Source of the DNA: Candidatus Sumerlaeia bacterium
GTDB taxonomy: Bacteria; Sumerlaeota; Sumerlaeia; SLMS01; JAHLLQ01
Direction of reading: 5' to 3'
Assembly (NCBI GenBank): GCA_019634695.1
Contig: JAHCAW010000023.1
Coordinates: forward strand, 1 to 58,635
DNA length: 58,635 bases
A model generated the notes under the pieces. The model was given only the letters and a program-made list of their open reading frames with translations. It did no database searches and was not told the origin of the DNA. Below, one piece after another: positions 36,975 to 45,723 of this stretch (the stretch's first letter is position 1; each line of letters opens with the position of its first letter). A program made the position numbers and the translations under genes.

Positions 36975-38411
36975 TCAGTCGGCACGGCGCAGCAGTGCCA
37001 GGAAGAAGCCATCCGTGCCATGGCGATGGGGGTAGAGCTGGAGGTCGCCGCTGCGCAGGATCATGTCCTCGCGCAGGCCGGCCCGACCGGTCAACGGCAC
37101 GCGGGTAAAGTCCGGGTGCGTGGCGAGGAAGTCGTCGATGCGCGCACCGTTCTCCTCGTGCAGCAGGCTGCATGTGGAGTAGGCGAGCAGCCCGCCGGGC
37201 CGAACCCAGGCGCTCCATCGGTCGAGGAGTTCGCGCTGGAGCACGACGCGCTTCTGCAGCAGCGCGCGGTTCAGGCGCCACTTGAGCTCCGGGCTGCGCC
37301 GCAGGGTGCCGGTGCCCGTGCACGGCACGTCGAGCAGGACGAGCTGCGGGCGTGCCGCGGGATCGTCCGGCGGCGCCGGATCGCGTCGAGTCTCGAGCGC
37401 CTCCACGATGGTGATGCCGGCGGTGCGGGCGCGCTCGAACAGGTTCTTGAGGCGGCCGGCAGACACATCGTGCACGAGCAGCCGCCCCTGGCCGCCCATC
37501 AGAGCGGCGAGGTGAAGCGTCTTGCCGCCGGCGCCCGCGCAGGCGTCCAGCACGGTCCAGCCCGGTTCGGGCGCGAGCACTTCGGAGACCAGTTGAGAGC
37601 CCTCGTCCTGGAAGACGGCGTGGCCCTCGCGGAAGCCGGGGATCATGTCCTGCGGCAGGCGCTTGGCGGCGAGGACGCAACTGGTCGCAAGTGTTCCGGG
37701 CTGGAACGCCACCTGGCGACTGGCGGCCTCCGCGAGGAACGCGTCGCGAGTGGTCCTGAGCGTGTTGACGCGCAGCGCGACCGGGGCCGATTGGTTGAGC
37801 GAGCCGCCCGCGGCGTCGAGTTCCTTGGGGCTGACGCCGAAGCCCACCTGCCCCCAAAGCCATTCGGGCAGAGAGTGCTTGACGAAGAAGCGGATCTGGC
37901 GCTGCTCGGCGGCGAACTGGGCAGCGAGTTCTGGGACGCGGGTCAGGTGCCGGGTCAGGCGCGCCTCGGAGAACTCGCCAACGCGGGTGGGCCAGAACTT
38001 GATGAGGTTGGGCAGGACCTCGGGGAAGGTGCCGGGCCGCATCTCTTCGGCGGCGACGGCGGCGCGCAACTGGTCGATCCAGCGGTCGGCCTTTTTCCAG
38101 GTCGTCTTGTCCAGCGGGACCGGTTCGGTCCAGGCGATTGAGGCGGTCGGGTCGTAGACCGGGAACCCGGTGCGGAACTCGAGGTCGTCGGTCAGGGGGA
38201 CCCCCTCGAAGGCGCTGACGATGGCCTCGTCGACGCGCAGGAGGTGGCGCAGGAGGTGGTAATAGGTGTCGCCGAGGGCGGCGCGGTCGCCCGAGCCGAG
38301 GTTGCGGCGGGCGTGGCAGTAGTTTCGGAACAAACGGTCGGCCGGTTCACTCGAATGGCGGACGGATCGCAGGAGTTCGGCGACGTGGTCGACCAGGGTG
38401 TTGGGGTGCAT
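36975..38411 (-). CDS. rsmB: RsmB/NOP family 5-methylcytosine RNA methyltransferase
   Basis: The protein has 478 residues. These SAM-dependent enzymes methylate C5 of a cytosine in rRNA or tRNA. The N-terminal 90 residues form a NusB-like helical domain (ADRLFRNYCHARRNLGSGDR). The catalytic domain shows the SAM loop DACAGAGGKTLHLA, the catalytic-Cys motif DVPCTGTGTLRRSPELKWR and a second Cys motif YSTCSLLHEENG near the C-terminus. The ATG at 38411 has an AAGGA Shine-Dalgarno sequence 12 nt upstream. The N-terminal NusB-like part favours RsmB (16S m5C967) over RsmF, but target specificity is inferred. A gap of 178 bp separates it from the divergent gene at 38590. Confidence 0.9.
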   Translation of the reverse strand: MHPNTLVDHVAELLRSVRHSSEPADRLFRNYCHARRNLGSGDRAALGDTYYHLLRHLLRVDEAIVSAFEGVPLTDDLEFRTGFPVYDPTASIAWTEPVPLDKTTWKKADRWIDQLRAAVAAEEMRPGTFPEVLPNLIKFWPTRVGEFSEARLTRHLTRVPELAAQFAAEQRQIRFFVKHSLPEWLWGQVGFGVSPKELDAAGGSLNQSAPVALRVNTLRTTRDAFLAEAASRQVAFQPGTLATSCVLAAKRLPQDMIPGFREGHAVFQDEGSQLVSEVLAPEPGWTVLDACAGAGGKTLHLAALMGGQGRLLVHDVSAGRLKNLFERARTAGITIVEALETRRDPAPPDDPAARPQLVLLDVPCTGTGTLRRSPELKWRLNRALLQKRVVLQRELLDRWSAWVRPGGLLAYSTCSLLHEENGARIDDFLATHPDFTRVPLTGRAGLREDMILRSGDLQLYPHRHGTDGFFLALLRRAD

Positions 38412-38589
38412 GCCGGGGGGTCCTTGGGCCGAAGGGGGATTCCGGTTGCTCGGGGCGCGAGGGGCCGGAATCGTGAGGGCGCCGCAAGGAGTGCTGGGCG
38501 AGCGCGGGCGGGGAGGCAACCCCGATGAGGGGCCCGATGGCGCGCGGCGCGACAATGCAGGGGCTGTCGGCAAGGGGGCTTCGACTCGA

Positions 38590-40356
38590 ATGACGGGAAT
38601 CTGGCGGCTGCTGGTGCTGGGGTGGCTGGTGCTCGTGGCGGGCGCCGGTGCGCAGGACCTTTCCGGTCTGGCGGGCGACGACGAGGTGCCCCGCAACCCC
38701 ATCCGTGTGGACGGCATTGTGCGCGGGCCGATGGGGCCGGCCGAGGGAGTGCGCGTGCTGCTCGAGCTGAGCGACATGCGCATCCGGCGCCCGATCGCCT
38801 GGCTGGAGACGCGCACGGATACCGCGGGCGAGTTCAGCTTCGACCTGAGCCCGTGGGACTTGCCGGAGTACGGCATGGAATTCAACACGGTCTCGCGCCG
38901 GTTCATCGAGACGATTCGCATCGTGCGCGTTCGGCGCGGCGAATTGCCGGCGAGCGTGGAGCTTGAAGTGCAGCCCGGCTCGGTTGCGCGGGGACTCGTC
39001 GTGGACGAGGAGGACAAGCCCCTCGAGGGCGTCCAGATTCGGGCGCCCGGCGTGCGGCGCCAGACCTCCGACGAGGAGGGACAGTGGGAGTCCTTTGGGC
39101 TGCCCGCATTCACCGAGCTGTCGTTCTACAAGGAGGGCTACACGGAGGTGCGGTTGCCGGTGCGCACGGCCGGGCCGGAAATCGTCGAGGGCTTGCGGGT
39201 CGTGCTGGAGAGCGCGCGGGCGCTCGACGGCGAGGTGGTGGACTGGCAGGGGCGGCCGGTGCCGTTTGCACTGGTGATGCTCAAGACCGGCCGGACGTTC
39301 ATGCAGCGCCAAGCCGACGCCAAGGGCGCGTTCCAGTTCCGCGGGGTGCCCGAGGATCTGGATCGGGTGATCCTCGAGGTGCTGGCGCGCGGCTACCTGC
39401 CGACGATCCATCGGTTCACCGACGAGGAGAAGGAATCGCAGCGCATCCGTGTGGAGATCGATTCGGGCGTCTTCGTGCGGGGCACGGTGGCGCTGCCCTC
39501 GGGTGGTCTGGCGGCCGGAGCGCAGGTGATGGCGGGGCGCGGAGGCGGGGCGGCCAGCCCGCGATCGGTGGCCGATGCGGAGGGCAACTGGCGGCTCGGG
39601 CCGTTCCGACCGGGCGAGGCGGTGCTCTTCACCGTGCTGCCCCCGGCCACGGAGGGCACTTGGGGCATTGCGGACCTGGTGTTGCGGCAGGATCGCACGA
39701 ACCCGGGCGCCTTCGCGGGCGGCGTGGAACTGTGGCCGAAGGGCTTCACCAGCACCTTCACCGCATGGGTGCAGGATTCGACCGTCACGATGTCGCGGCG
39801 GGACAAGGGACCGGAAGGCATGGCCGGCGAGGTGCGCTACTCCGGCACGTTCGATCCGGACGCGAAGCGCATCGAAGGCACGCTCGAAGTGGTCGGGATG
39901 ATGCAAACGGGCACGTTCACGATGCGCCAGAACGCGGGCAGCGGCCGCGGGGTCGAAGGGGAGTGGGAGCTGCGCGAGGAGATCGGGCCATCCGGATTGG
40001 CGTTGGCGCCGGCGCAGGAGACAGTGGCGATGCCGCTGATTGCGGGCACCACGACGGCGCACCTGCAACTCGACGAGCCGCTGACCCTGCGCGGCGAAGC
40101 ACTGCGCGCCGACGGTCTGCCGTTCATCGATGGCACGGTGTACCTGCACGACTGGGAGGGCTCGGGGGTCTACAAGCCGACGGCGCGGATTGGCGTCGGC
40201 GGTCGCTTCGAGTTCGACCGGATTCCGCGAGGGACTTTCGTGCTCGTCGCCGTCAGCGGCGATCAGGCGCGGCAGACGGAACCGATGGTTCTGCGGGGAG
40301 GGATCGAGGGTGTGCGGCTGTATGAAGAGGAACCGCCGGACCCGTTCGACGACTGA
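38590..40356 (+). CDS. Exported carboxypeptidase-regulatory-like repeat protein (third paralogue)
   Basis: The protein has 588 residues. The ATG at 38590 gives a signal peptide (GIWRLLVLGWLVLVAGAGAQ). Four or more carboxypeptidase-regulatory-like beta-sandwich repeats are seen (GIVRGPMGPAEGVRVLLELS, GLVVDEEDKPLEGVQIRAPG, GEVVDWQGRPVPFALVMLKT, GTVALPSGGLAAGAQVMAG). Residues about 385-480 (VQDSTVTMSRRDKGPEGM, GEVRYSGTFDPDAKRIEGTL) differ and look like a lipocalin/avidin-type barrel insertion. It is related in repeat type to the proteins at 3604 and 7516 but far away on the map. Its stop is 24 nt before bshC, so it may head that operon, although a functional link to bacillithiol is not evident. 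No catalytic motif was seen. Confidence 0.8.
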   Translation: MTGIWRLLVLGWLVLVAGAGAQDLSGLAGDDEVPRNPIRVDGIVRGPMGPAEGVRVLLELSDMRIRRPIAWLETRTDTAGEFSFDLSPWDLPEYGMEFNTVSRRFIETIRIVRVRRGELPASVELEVQPGSVARGLVVDEEDKPLEGVQIRAPGVRRQTSDEEGQWESFGLPAFTELSFYKEGYTEVRLPVRTAGPEIVEGLRVVLESARALDGEVVDWQGRPVPFALVMLKTGRTFMQRQADAKGAFQFRGVPEDLDRVILEVLARGYLPTIHRFTDEEKESQRIRVEIDSGVFVRGTVALPSGGLAAGAQVMAGRGGGAASPRSVADAEGNWRLGPFRPGEAVLFTVLPPATEGTWGIADLVLRQDRTNPGAFAGGVELWPKGFTSTFTAWVQDSTVTMSRRDKGPEGMAGEVRYSGTFDPDAKRIEGTLEVVGMMQTGTFTMRQNAGSGRGVEGEWELREEIGPSGLALAPAQETVAMPLIAGTTTAHLQLDEPLTLRGEALRADGLPFIDGTVYLHDWEGSGVYKPTARIGVGGRFEFDRIPRGTFVLVAVSGDQARQTEPMVLRGGIEGVRLYEEEPPDPFDD

Positions 40357-40380
40357 GACGAGCCCGACGCGAGGATTCGG

Positions 40381-42084
40381 ATGAGCAGTTCCTTCACGCA
40401 GGAATGGATCGCGGGTTTCGGCGCAGGCGATGTCGAGGTCCGGCGGTGGTATCGGTGCGGCCCGGAAGGGCTGGCCGACGTTGCCGTGCAGCGCCTTGGC
40501 GGAACGGATGTGCCGCTCGGCGCGGCGGAGCGTCTGGAGTGGCGCGTGTTCCTCGAACCCCACGCGCCGCACGAGGCGGTGCTGAAGAACATCGAGCGGC
40601 TGGGCGATCCCGGAGCGTTGACCGTCGTCACCGGCCAGCAGGCCGGGCTGTTCGGGGGTCCGCTGTTCATGCTGTACAAGGCCGCGGGGGCGATCCTGCA
40701 CGCGCGCCAGTTGCAGCGCACCATCGGGGCACCGGTGGTCCCGGTATTCTGGGTGGCGTCCGACGACCACGACTTCGACGAGGTGGCCACGCACGCGTGG
40801 ATGGACGGAGCGGGCGAGCTGCGGCGCTGGACGGCGCCGGCGAGCGACCCGCGGCCCGGTTGCCCGGTGGCCGACCAGCAACTGACTGCCGAGGCGCTGC
40901 GTGACTTCGCCGAGACCTTCCGCGCATCCGTGCAGGACAGTGACTTCGTGCGCACGATTCTGGACCAGATTGAGCGCCTCGCGGCCGAAGCGCCCGTGAC
41001 CTTCGAGTACCAGTTTGTGCGCCTGCTCGTGCGCTGGTTCGGACGCGCGGGGCTGGTACCTCTCGCGCCACGATTGAGCTGGGTGCGGCGGCGGGCGGCG
41101 GGCGTGATGCGTGCCGAGGTGCAGGCGCGTGGCGCGACGTCGCAGGTGCTGCGCGAGCGGGGCGAACGCCTGCGCGAGTTGGGCGCGCGCGATGGCGTGC
41201 TGCACCGAACGGGTTCGGAAGCGAACTTCTTCGTGCTGCGCGACGGATTGCGTCACAAGGTGATGTGGAACGGCGGGGCGTTCGAGGCGCTCGACTCCGC
41301 CACGGGTGCGGTGGCGGAGAGTTGGACGCAGGGAGCGCTCGAAGGCTTGCTGGCTTCGCGGCCGGAGGATTTCAGCCCCAACGCCGCCCTGCGTCCGATC
41401 GTGCAGGACGCCGTGCTGCCCAACGTGCTCTACGTCGCAGGACCGGCCGAGTTCGTCTATCACGCCCAGATCGGCGCGTTGTACGATCGGTTCGGCGTGT
41501 TCCGGCCGGCAGTGCTGCCGCGGCCGCGCGCGTTGCTGATCGAGCCTCGTGTGCGGCGCCTGCTCGATAAGCTCGGGCTCGATGTGGCTGCCTGCCTCGA
41601 GTTGGGGCCGGAGGGCCTGCGACGCGAGGCGGCCCGACGCGCCGACAGCGCCGGCGTGCAGGAGGAAATCCAGCGCCGACTCGACGAGGTTGCCGGATCC
41701 ATCGCGCGTCTCGAACAGACGGTGGCCGACGCGACGGGCGACACGGGCCTGCGCACCGCGGCAGAGAAACTGCGCCAAGGATTCGAGAAGGGGAGCGAGA
41801 AGCTGCTGGAGCGCGCCGATCAGTTCCTGCAACGGCGCCATGCGGACATCGCGTCGCAGGCGGATCGTGTGGCGGCATCGCTGTGGCCGGGCGACGAACC
41901 GCAGGAGCGCGCCATCGGGGCGCTGGCGCCGTTGTTGCGCCTCGGCGGGCCGCACGCGCCGGTAGCCGTCATGGAAAGACTCGACCCCGCGCGGCACGAT
42001 CTCCAGATTCTGCCCGCCGAGCACCTGACCGACGGCGACGAAGCCAGCACCGAACCAATCCATCCAGGCGAGAGGACGACATGA
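40381..42084 (+). CDS. bshC: Bacillithiol biosynthesis cysteine-adding enzyme
   Basis: The protein has 567 residues, close to the family's 540. BshC adds cysteine to glucosaminyl-malate as the last step of bacillithiol synthesis in the cytoplasm. The hallmark VVTGQQAGLFGGPLFMLYK lies at about 82-100 and is followed by VPVFWVASDDHDFDEV. The C-terminal region is a long coiled coil (EEIQRRLDEVAGSIARLEQT), typical of the family. A GAGGA Shine-Dalgarno sequence precedes the ATG at 40381. The stop overlaps the next start (ATGA), so the two are translationally coupled. bshA and bshB are not in the window, so pathway completeness cannot be judged. Confidence 0.94.
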   Translation: MSSSFTQEWIAGFGAGDVEVRRWYRCGPEGLADVAVQRLGGTDVPLGAAERLEWRVFLEPHAPHEAVLKNIERLGDPGALTVVTGQQAGLFGGPLFMLYKAAGAILHARQLQRTIGAPVVPVFWVASDDHDFDEVATHAWMDGAGELRRWTAPASDPRPGCPVADQQLTAEALRDFAETFRASVQDSDFVRTILDQIERLAAEAPVTFEYQFVRLLVRWFGRAGLVPLAPRLSWVRRRAAGVMRAEVQARGATSQVLRERGERLRELGARDGVLHRTGSEANFFVLRDGLRHKVMWNGGAFEALDSATGAVAESWTQGALEGLLASRPEDFSPNAALRPIVQDAVLPNVLYVAGPAEFVYHAQIGALYDRFGVFRPAVLPRPRALLIEPRVRRLLDKLGLDVAACLELGPEGLRREAARRADSAGVQEEIQRRLDEVAGSIARLEQTVADATGDTGLRTAAEKLRQGFEKGSEKLLERADQFLQRRHADIASQADRVAASLWPGDEPQERAIGALAPLLRLGGPHAPVAVMERLDPARHDLQILPAEHLTDGDEASTEPIHPGERTT

Positions 42085-42920
42085 CCCTCGAGAAAAAGCT
42101 CGCGGAATTGGACCGCAAGCTGCACGGCAAGTTCGGCATCTGCGTCGAGTGGCTCGAGACGGGCGAGCGCTGGGGCCTGCGCGCGGACGAGGCCTTCGCG
42201 ACCGCCAGCGTCATCAAGGTGCAGATCATGACCGCGCTGTTCGAGCGCGTGAAGCGCGACAAGCTCGACCTGTCCACGCGCATGGTGGTGAAGCGTCGCC
42301 CCGGCGTGACCGGCGCGGGTGTCCTGCGCTTCATGACCGTCGGCACCGAGATCACCCTGCGCGACCTGTGCATCCTGATGATCATCCTGTCGGACAACGT
42401 CGCGACGAACATGCTTATCGAGTTCCTTGGCCTGAAGGCAATCAACGCGAGCATCCGGTCGTGGGGCTACGAGAAGACGGTGCTCAATCGCCCGATCAAC
42501 TTCCGGCCGGAGAAGCGCGTTCCCTTCAATCTGGCGGAGACGACGCCCGCGGAGACAAATCATCTGCTGGCGCGCATCGCCCGCCGCGAGATGCTCGGCC
42601 GCAAGCTCGATGCGGAGATGGAACGCATCATGACCTGGCAGAAGTTCGACACGGCGCTGCCGCGCTATCTGCCCAACAGCGGCAACTGGCGCGACGACGC
42701 GCCCGAGTTCGTCGTCGCCCACAAGACCGGCTCGATCAGTCAGGTGCGCAACGACGTCGGGATCGTCACGTCGCCGGCCGGGCGCTATGCGATCTCGGTG
42801 TTCACGAAGGACCTGCGCGACAACAGCTACCACCCGGACAACGAAGGAGTCGTGGGCATCGCGCAGGTGCACCGCGAAGTCTGGAAGTTCCTCGAGCGAC
42901 GCCATGGCCGCACGGCGTGA
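42081..42920 (+). CDS. Serine hydrolase of class A beta-lactamase type, no signal peptide
   Basis: The protein has 279 residues. The penicillin-binding serine fold is intact: nucleophile motif S43-V-I-K46 (ATASVIKV), S104-D-N106 (ILSDNVATN) and K215-T-G217 (AHKTGSIS). ETTPAETNHLL corresponds to the omega-loop region, with E153 a possible general base. The predicted N-terminus (MTLEKKLAELDRKLHGKF) is charged and has no signal peptide, unusual for a true beta-lactamase, which works in the periplasm. It may be a cytoplasmic peptidase or amidase-like relative. The start has an AGAGGA Shine-Dalgarno sequence and overlaps the bshC stop; the end overlaps the DNA glycosylase by 17 nt. It should not be read as evidence of drug resistance. 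Confidence 0.88.
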   Translation: MTLEKKLAELDRKLHGKFGICVEWLETGERWGLRADEAFATASVIKVQIMTALFERVKRDKLDLSTRMVVKRRPGVTGAGVLRFMTVGTEITLRDLCILMIILSDNVATNMLIEFLGLKAINASIRSWGYEKTVLNRPINFRPEKRVPFNLAETTPAETNHLLARIARREMLGRKLDAEMERIMTWQKFDTALPRYLPNSGNWRDDAPEFVVAHKTGSISQVRNDVGIVTSPAGRYAISVFTKDLRDNSYHPDNEGVVGIAQVHREVWKFLERRHGRTA

Positions 42921-43647
42921 GAGCCCCCTCGTCGCACACGCCGACGCGCTGTCCGATCGCCTGCGCGGGCTGACGTTCGGCGCGCCGGTGACGCACGTGC
43001 TGAACCCGCTCGAATACGCGCGCGAGCCGTATCGACGCTACTGCGCGAAGTACGGCGCGGGCCCGAAGGAAGTGCTTCTCCTCGGGATGAACCCGGGTCC
43101 GTGGGGGATGGGACAGACCGGGATTCCGTTCGGCGAGGTTGGGCTGGCGCGCGACTGGTTGGGAGTCGAGGGCCCGGTGGAGGCGCCGGCGACCGCGCAT
43201 CCCGCGCGGCCGATTCAGGGCTTTGCCTGCACGCGCAGCGAGGTGAGCGGCGCGCGGCTGTGGGGCTGGGCGCGCGAGCGGTTCGGCACGCCAGACCGGT
43301 TTTTTGCGCGCTTCTTTGTCTTCAACTACTGTCCGCTGCTGTTCCTTGCGGCGAAGGGCCCGCGGTCGGTGGCGAACGTGACGCCGGACAAGTTGCGACG
43401 CGCTGAGCGCGAGCAGCTCGAGGCCGCCTGCGACGAGCACCTTCGCCGCGCGATCGACCACCTGCGCCCGGCGGTGTGCCTCGGCGTCGGGCAGTTCGCC
43501 GAGCAGCGCCTGCGCACCGTGCTCGACGGCTCGCCGATCCGCATCGGCCGCGTGCTGCACCCGAGCCCTGCCAGTCCGGCCGCCAATCGCGGCTGGGCCA
43601 GTCAGGCCGAGGCAGACTTCGCGGCCGCGGGCGTCGCATTGCCCTGA
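42904..43647 (+). CDS. SMUG-type (family 3) uracil-DNA glycosylase
   Basis: The protein has 247 residues. It removes uracil or oxidised pyrimidines from DNA as the first step of base-excision repair. Active-site motif 1 is GMNPGPWGMGQTGIPFGE (61-78), diagnostic of SMUG1 proteins. Motif 2 is the intercalating/catalytic HPSPASPAANRGW at 219-231 with H219. NYCPLLFL gives the uracil-recognition Asn. Length and motifs match bacterial SMUG enzymes. The start at 42904 lies inside the 3' end of the serine-hydrolase gene, so it belongs to the bshC operon. The operon mixes redox thiol synthesis and DNA repair, which could reflect a shared oxidative-stress role (inference). Confidence 0.93.
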   Translation: MAARRESPLVAHADALSDRLRGLTFGAPVTHVLNPLEYAREPYRRYCAKYGAGPKEVLLLGMNPGPWGMGQTGIPFGEVGLARDWLGVEGPVEAPATAHPARPIQGFACTRSEVSGARLWGWARERFGTPDRFFARFFVFNYCPLLFLAAKGPRSVANVTPDKLRRAEREQLEAACDEHLRRAIDHLRPAVCLGVGQFAEQRLRTVLDGSPIRIGRVLHPSPASPAANRGWASQAEADFAAAGVALP

Positions 43648-43687
43648 GGGCGGCCTCACCTTGCACTGAACCGACCGATCCGACGGA

Positions 43688-44329
43688 TCATGCTCCGGCT
43701 TTCGTGGTGCCCGCGGGAGCGCTTGCCGGGCGCCACGGCCGCCAACGAAACGATGCCGGCAGCGTGTCGGCCGTCGGCCGCCGGAAGCTCGCGGGGACGC
43801 CGTCGCCAACGCCGCCATCCAGGGCCAGCAGGCTCGGCAGTCCACCGCCCGTGAACTTGCGGGTCTCGAGTTCGACGACGAAGGCACCGGGCGCGCGCCG
43901 GCGAATCCATGCGGCCAGCGGCGGCGCTGCCCGACGCGGCACCAGCACGTGGAGGATCGTCTTGCTGCCCTCGCGCCCCTCGGCAGTCCAGGCCGTCACG
44001 GGCAGCTCGGCACGCAACTCGTCGATCACCGCCTTGGCGCTGTCCGGCAGGACCACCTGCAAGAGGACCACTCCAAGCGCCAGCCGGCCGTCCACCACCG
44101 TCCCGAGGAAGACGCCGAAGGCATAGCCGCCGGAGAACACGATCATCCGCACGGGGTCCCACGTGTCGCCCAGCATGAGCCCCAGCGCCACGAGGTAGAT
44201 CAGCACCTCGACAAAGGCGACGCCGGCGGCCGGCAAGCGGTAGCCGCGCACGGCCAGCAGATGTCGGAGCGTGGCCAGACACATGTCGGCCGATCGCGCG
44301 AAGAAGAGGAAGAGCAGTTCGAGAAGCAT
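43688..44329 (-). CDS. DUF2179/UPF0316-type membrane protein
   Basis: The protein has 213 residues. Three N-terminal membrane helices (LLELLFLFFARSAD, GVAFVEVLIYLVALGLML, IVFSGGYAFGVFLGTVV) are followed by a cytoplasmic alpha/beta domain (about 95-150, VIDELRAELPVTAWTAEGRE...VLVPRR). The motif RSADMCLATLRHLLAVRG near the start matches the UPF0316 family (DUF5698 plus DUF2179). The biochemical function of the family is not established; its C-terminal domain is a small ligand-binding fold. The last 45 residues are Pro/Arg-rich and not typical. The ATG at 44329 has a GGAGG sequence 12 nt upstream. It converges with the DNA glycosylase gene. Confidence 0.82.
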   Translation of the reverse strand: MLLELLFLFFARSADMCLATLRHLLAVRGYRLPAAGVAFVEVLIYLVALGLMLGDTWDPVRMIVFSGGYAFGVFLGTVVDGRLALGVVLLQVVLPDSAKAVIDELRAELPVTAWTAEGREGSKTILHVLVPRRAAPPLAAWIRRRAPGAFVVELETRKFTGGGLPSLLALDGGVGDGVPASFRRPTADTLPASFRWRPWRPASAPAGTTKAGA

Positions 44330-44820
44330 GCCGATGGTCGCCTCCGGCGGCGAAGGTGTTGGTCGAGGATTGTGGTTTGCGTTATCCGGTGCCGGCCGCG
44401 AGCGTGCCGCGTCCGACGGGACCCGGGAAACGAAACGGGCACCACCGGCCGATTGCGGGGCGCTGGTGGGCTGCGGGCGTGCGAAGGGGTTTGTTGGGTG
44501 CCGCGCACGTTGTCATCCGGCAAGGGCCGGGATCAACGTGCGCTCAGGATTGAAAGGCGCGGGGGCACCATGAATGCGGAAGCCGCCCCGGCACACGGGC
44601 GGGGCGGTGGGGGAGCGGGCGGAGGAAGGAAAGGCGGCGGATCAAGGTGTTCACACCGAAAAGACATTGTCAAAAAGGTGCCCGTGGCGGCGGCTGATGT
44701 CAAGCGGAGAGGTCGGGTGCGAGCAACCTGCCGGGAACCGCCCGGCTGGCTCAACAACGCCGGCTCCGGAACGCCCTTGCCAAACGGCCGGCGGTTGGCT
44801 TGAAGAACGCGCGAGTGCTC
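44330..44820. other. Intergenic region before tRNA-Ser
   Basis: I see no convincing protein gene in these 491 bases. The only clear structure is a hairpin with 8-bp arms (CCGCCCCG / CGGGGCGG) at 44583-44607. The segment must contain the promoters of the divergent membrane-protein gene and of the tRNA; no clear consensus could be picked out. Confidence 0.5.
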
Positions 44821-44908
44821 GGTGGGGTGTCCGAGCGGTTTAAGGAACCGGTCTTGAAAACCGGCGACCCGAAAGGGTCCGTGGGTTCGAATCCCACCCC
44901 CACCGCCA
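44821..44908 (+). tRNA. tRNA-Ser (anticodon UGA), CCA encoded
   Basis: GGTGGGG pairs with CCCCACC to form the acceptor stem, followed by G and the encoded CCA. The anticodon arm is CCGGT-CTTGAAA-ACCGG with anticodon UGA at 44855-44857. The long variable arm (GACCCGAAAGGGTC) marks a class II serine tRNA, and the T-arm has GGTTCGAATCC. Length is 85 nt plus CCA. Confidence 0.95.
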
Positions 44909-45289
44909 TCGCTTTCAAGAGACTTGGTTCGTTGTTTGGACTGCGGGGCTCATGGAACGGCGAGTGCCGGTCCTGGTTCGCTTGACTTCCGCCCTTGGGC
45001 GTGATGCACTCCCGCCAGTTCTGCTGAGGCTCGTGCTTCGTGAAAGTCTTCTGCCTCCAGCTTCCTGCCGCATTTGCCGCGCCCCTCGATCCGCAGGGGC
45101 GCACCCGACGTTGGTGCGACGTCCTGCTCTTGCACGGTTGAGCGCACGCGGATTCCCGTCATCCTTCTTTCCCGGATTTCCCGCGTGCGCTGAATCCAGC
45201 GGCATCTCCTTCCATTAAGTCCCTTCCATCCCCAACCCCACTGCTTCCGGCACGATCGCTGCGCGACGGCCGGCGAAAGGATTCTTTCC
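44909..45289. other. Intergenic region after tRNA-Ser
   Basis: These 381 bases hold no supported gene. They include the region upstream of the Rnk-like gene, where GAAAGGA at about 45274-45280 is a good Shine-Dalgarno sequence. No RNA family or repeat was recognised. Confidence 0.5.
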
Positions 45290-45709
45290 ATGTCTCTCAC
45301 GTTGACGATCGATGATCGCGTTCAGATCGAAATGTTCCTGGACTCCGTGCCCGACGGACGCACGCGTCCGGAGGTTGTTCCCGTCCTGCGCAATGCCATC
45401 GCGAACGCCCGTGTTGTGGACCCTTCGCTCGTGCCGGCCGACTGCGTCACGATGAACTCGCACGTGCGCCTGCGGTACGAGGAGTCCGGCGAGTCGCGCA
45501 TCGTGCGGCTTGCGTGGTCGCGCCAGAGTCGCCCCGTCGCCGACGTCGGCGAGAGCGTCGAGGCCGTCTCGATCCTCTCCCCGGTCGGGGCCGCGCTGCT
45601 CGGCAGCCGCGTCGGCGACGTCATCACATGGGACGCTCCGGCCGGCCGGATGCGCGGAACGGTGCTCGAGGTGCTGTACCAGCCCGAGGCCAAAGGCGAT
45701 CCCGGATGA
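45290..45709 (+). CDS. rnk: Rnk/GreA C-terminal-domain-like transcription factor
   Basis: The protein has 139 residues. The N-terminal 50 residues are helical and the C-terminal part is the GreA/GreB C-terminal (FKBP-like) domain: VTMNSHVRLRYEE, then VSILSPVGAALLGSRVGDVI and a final WDAPAG. This combination and length match Rnk (regulator of nucleoside diphosphate kinase), which binds RNA polymerase near the secondary channel. The long acidic coiled coil of GreA is absent, so cleavage activity is not expected. The ATG at 45290 has a GAAAGGA Shine-Dalgarno sequence. It stands alone, convergent with the glycosyltransferase gene 14 nt away. Confidence 0.88.
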   Translation: MSLTLTIDDRVQIEMFLDSVPDGRTRPEVVPVLRNAIANARVVDPSLVPADCVTMNSHVRLRYEESGESRIVRLAWSRQSRPVADVGESVEAVSILSPVGAALLGSRVGDVITWDAPAGRMRGTVLEVLYQPEAKGDPG

Positions 45710-45723
45710 CGAGGACGGGACGC

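Noticed and set aside
38347..42063. Open frame of 1238 codons on the minus strand
   Set aside because: It is opposite the repeat protein and bshC, whose protein motifs are unmistakable; the antisense product has no domain.
42081..42920. Antibiotic-resistance beta-lactamase
   Set aside because: It has no signal peptide, is coupled to bshC and a DNA glycosylase, and only the general serine-hydrolase motifs are shared.
44583..44680. Small SRP RNA or other ncRNA near the hairpin before tRNA-Ser
   Set aside because: The GGAGGAAGGAAAGG stretch recalls the SRP core, but the conserved GGTCAGG and GGAAGGAAGCAGCC elements are missing.
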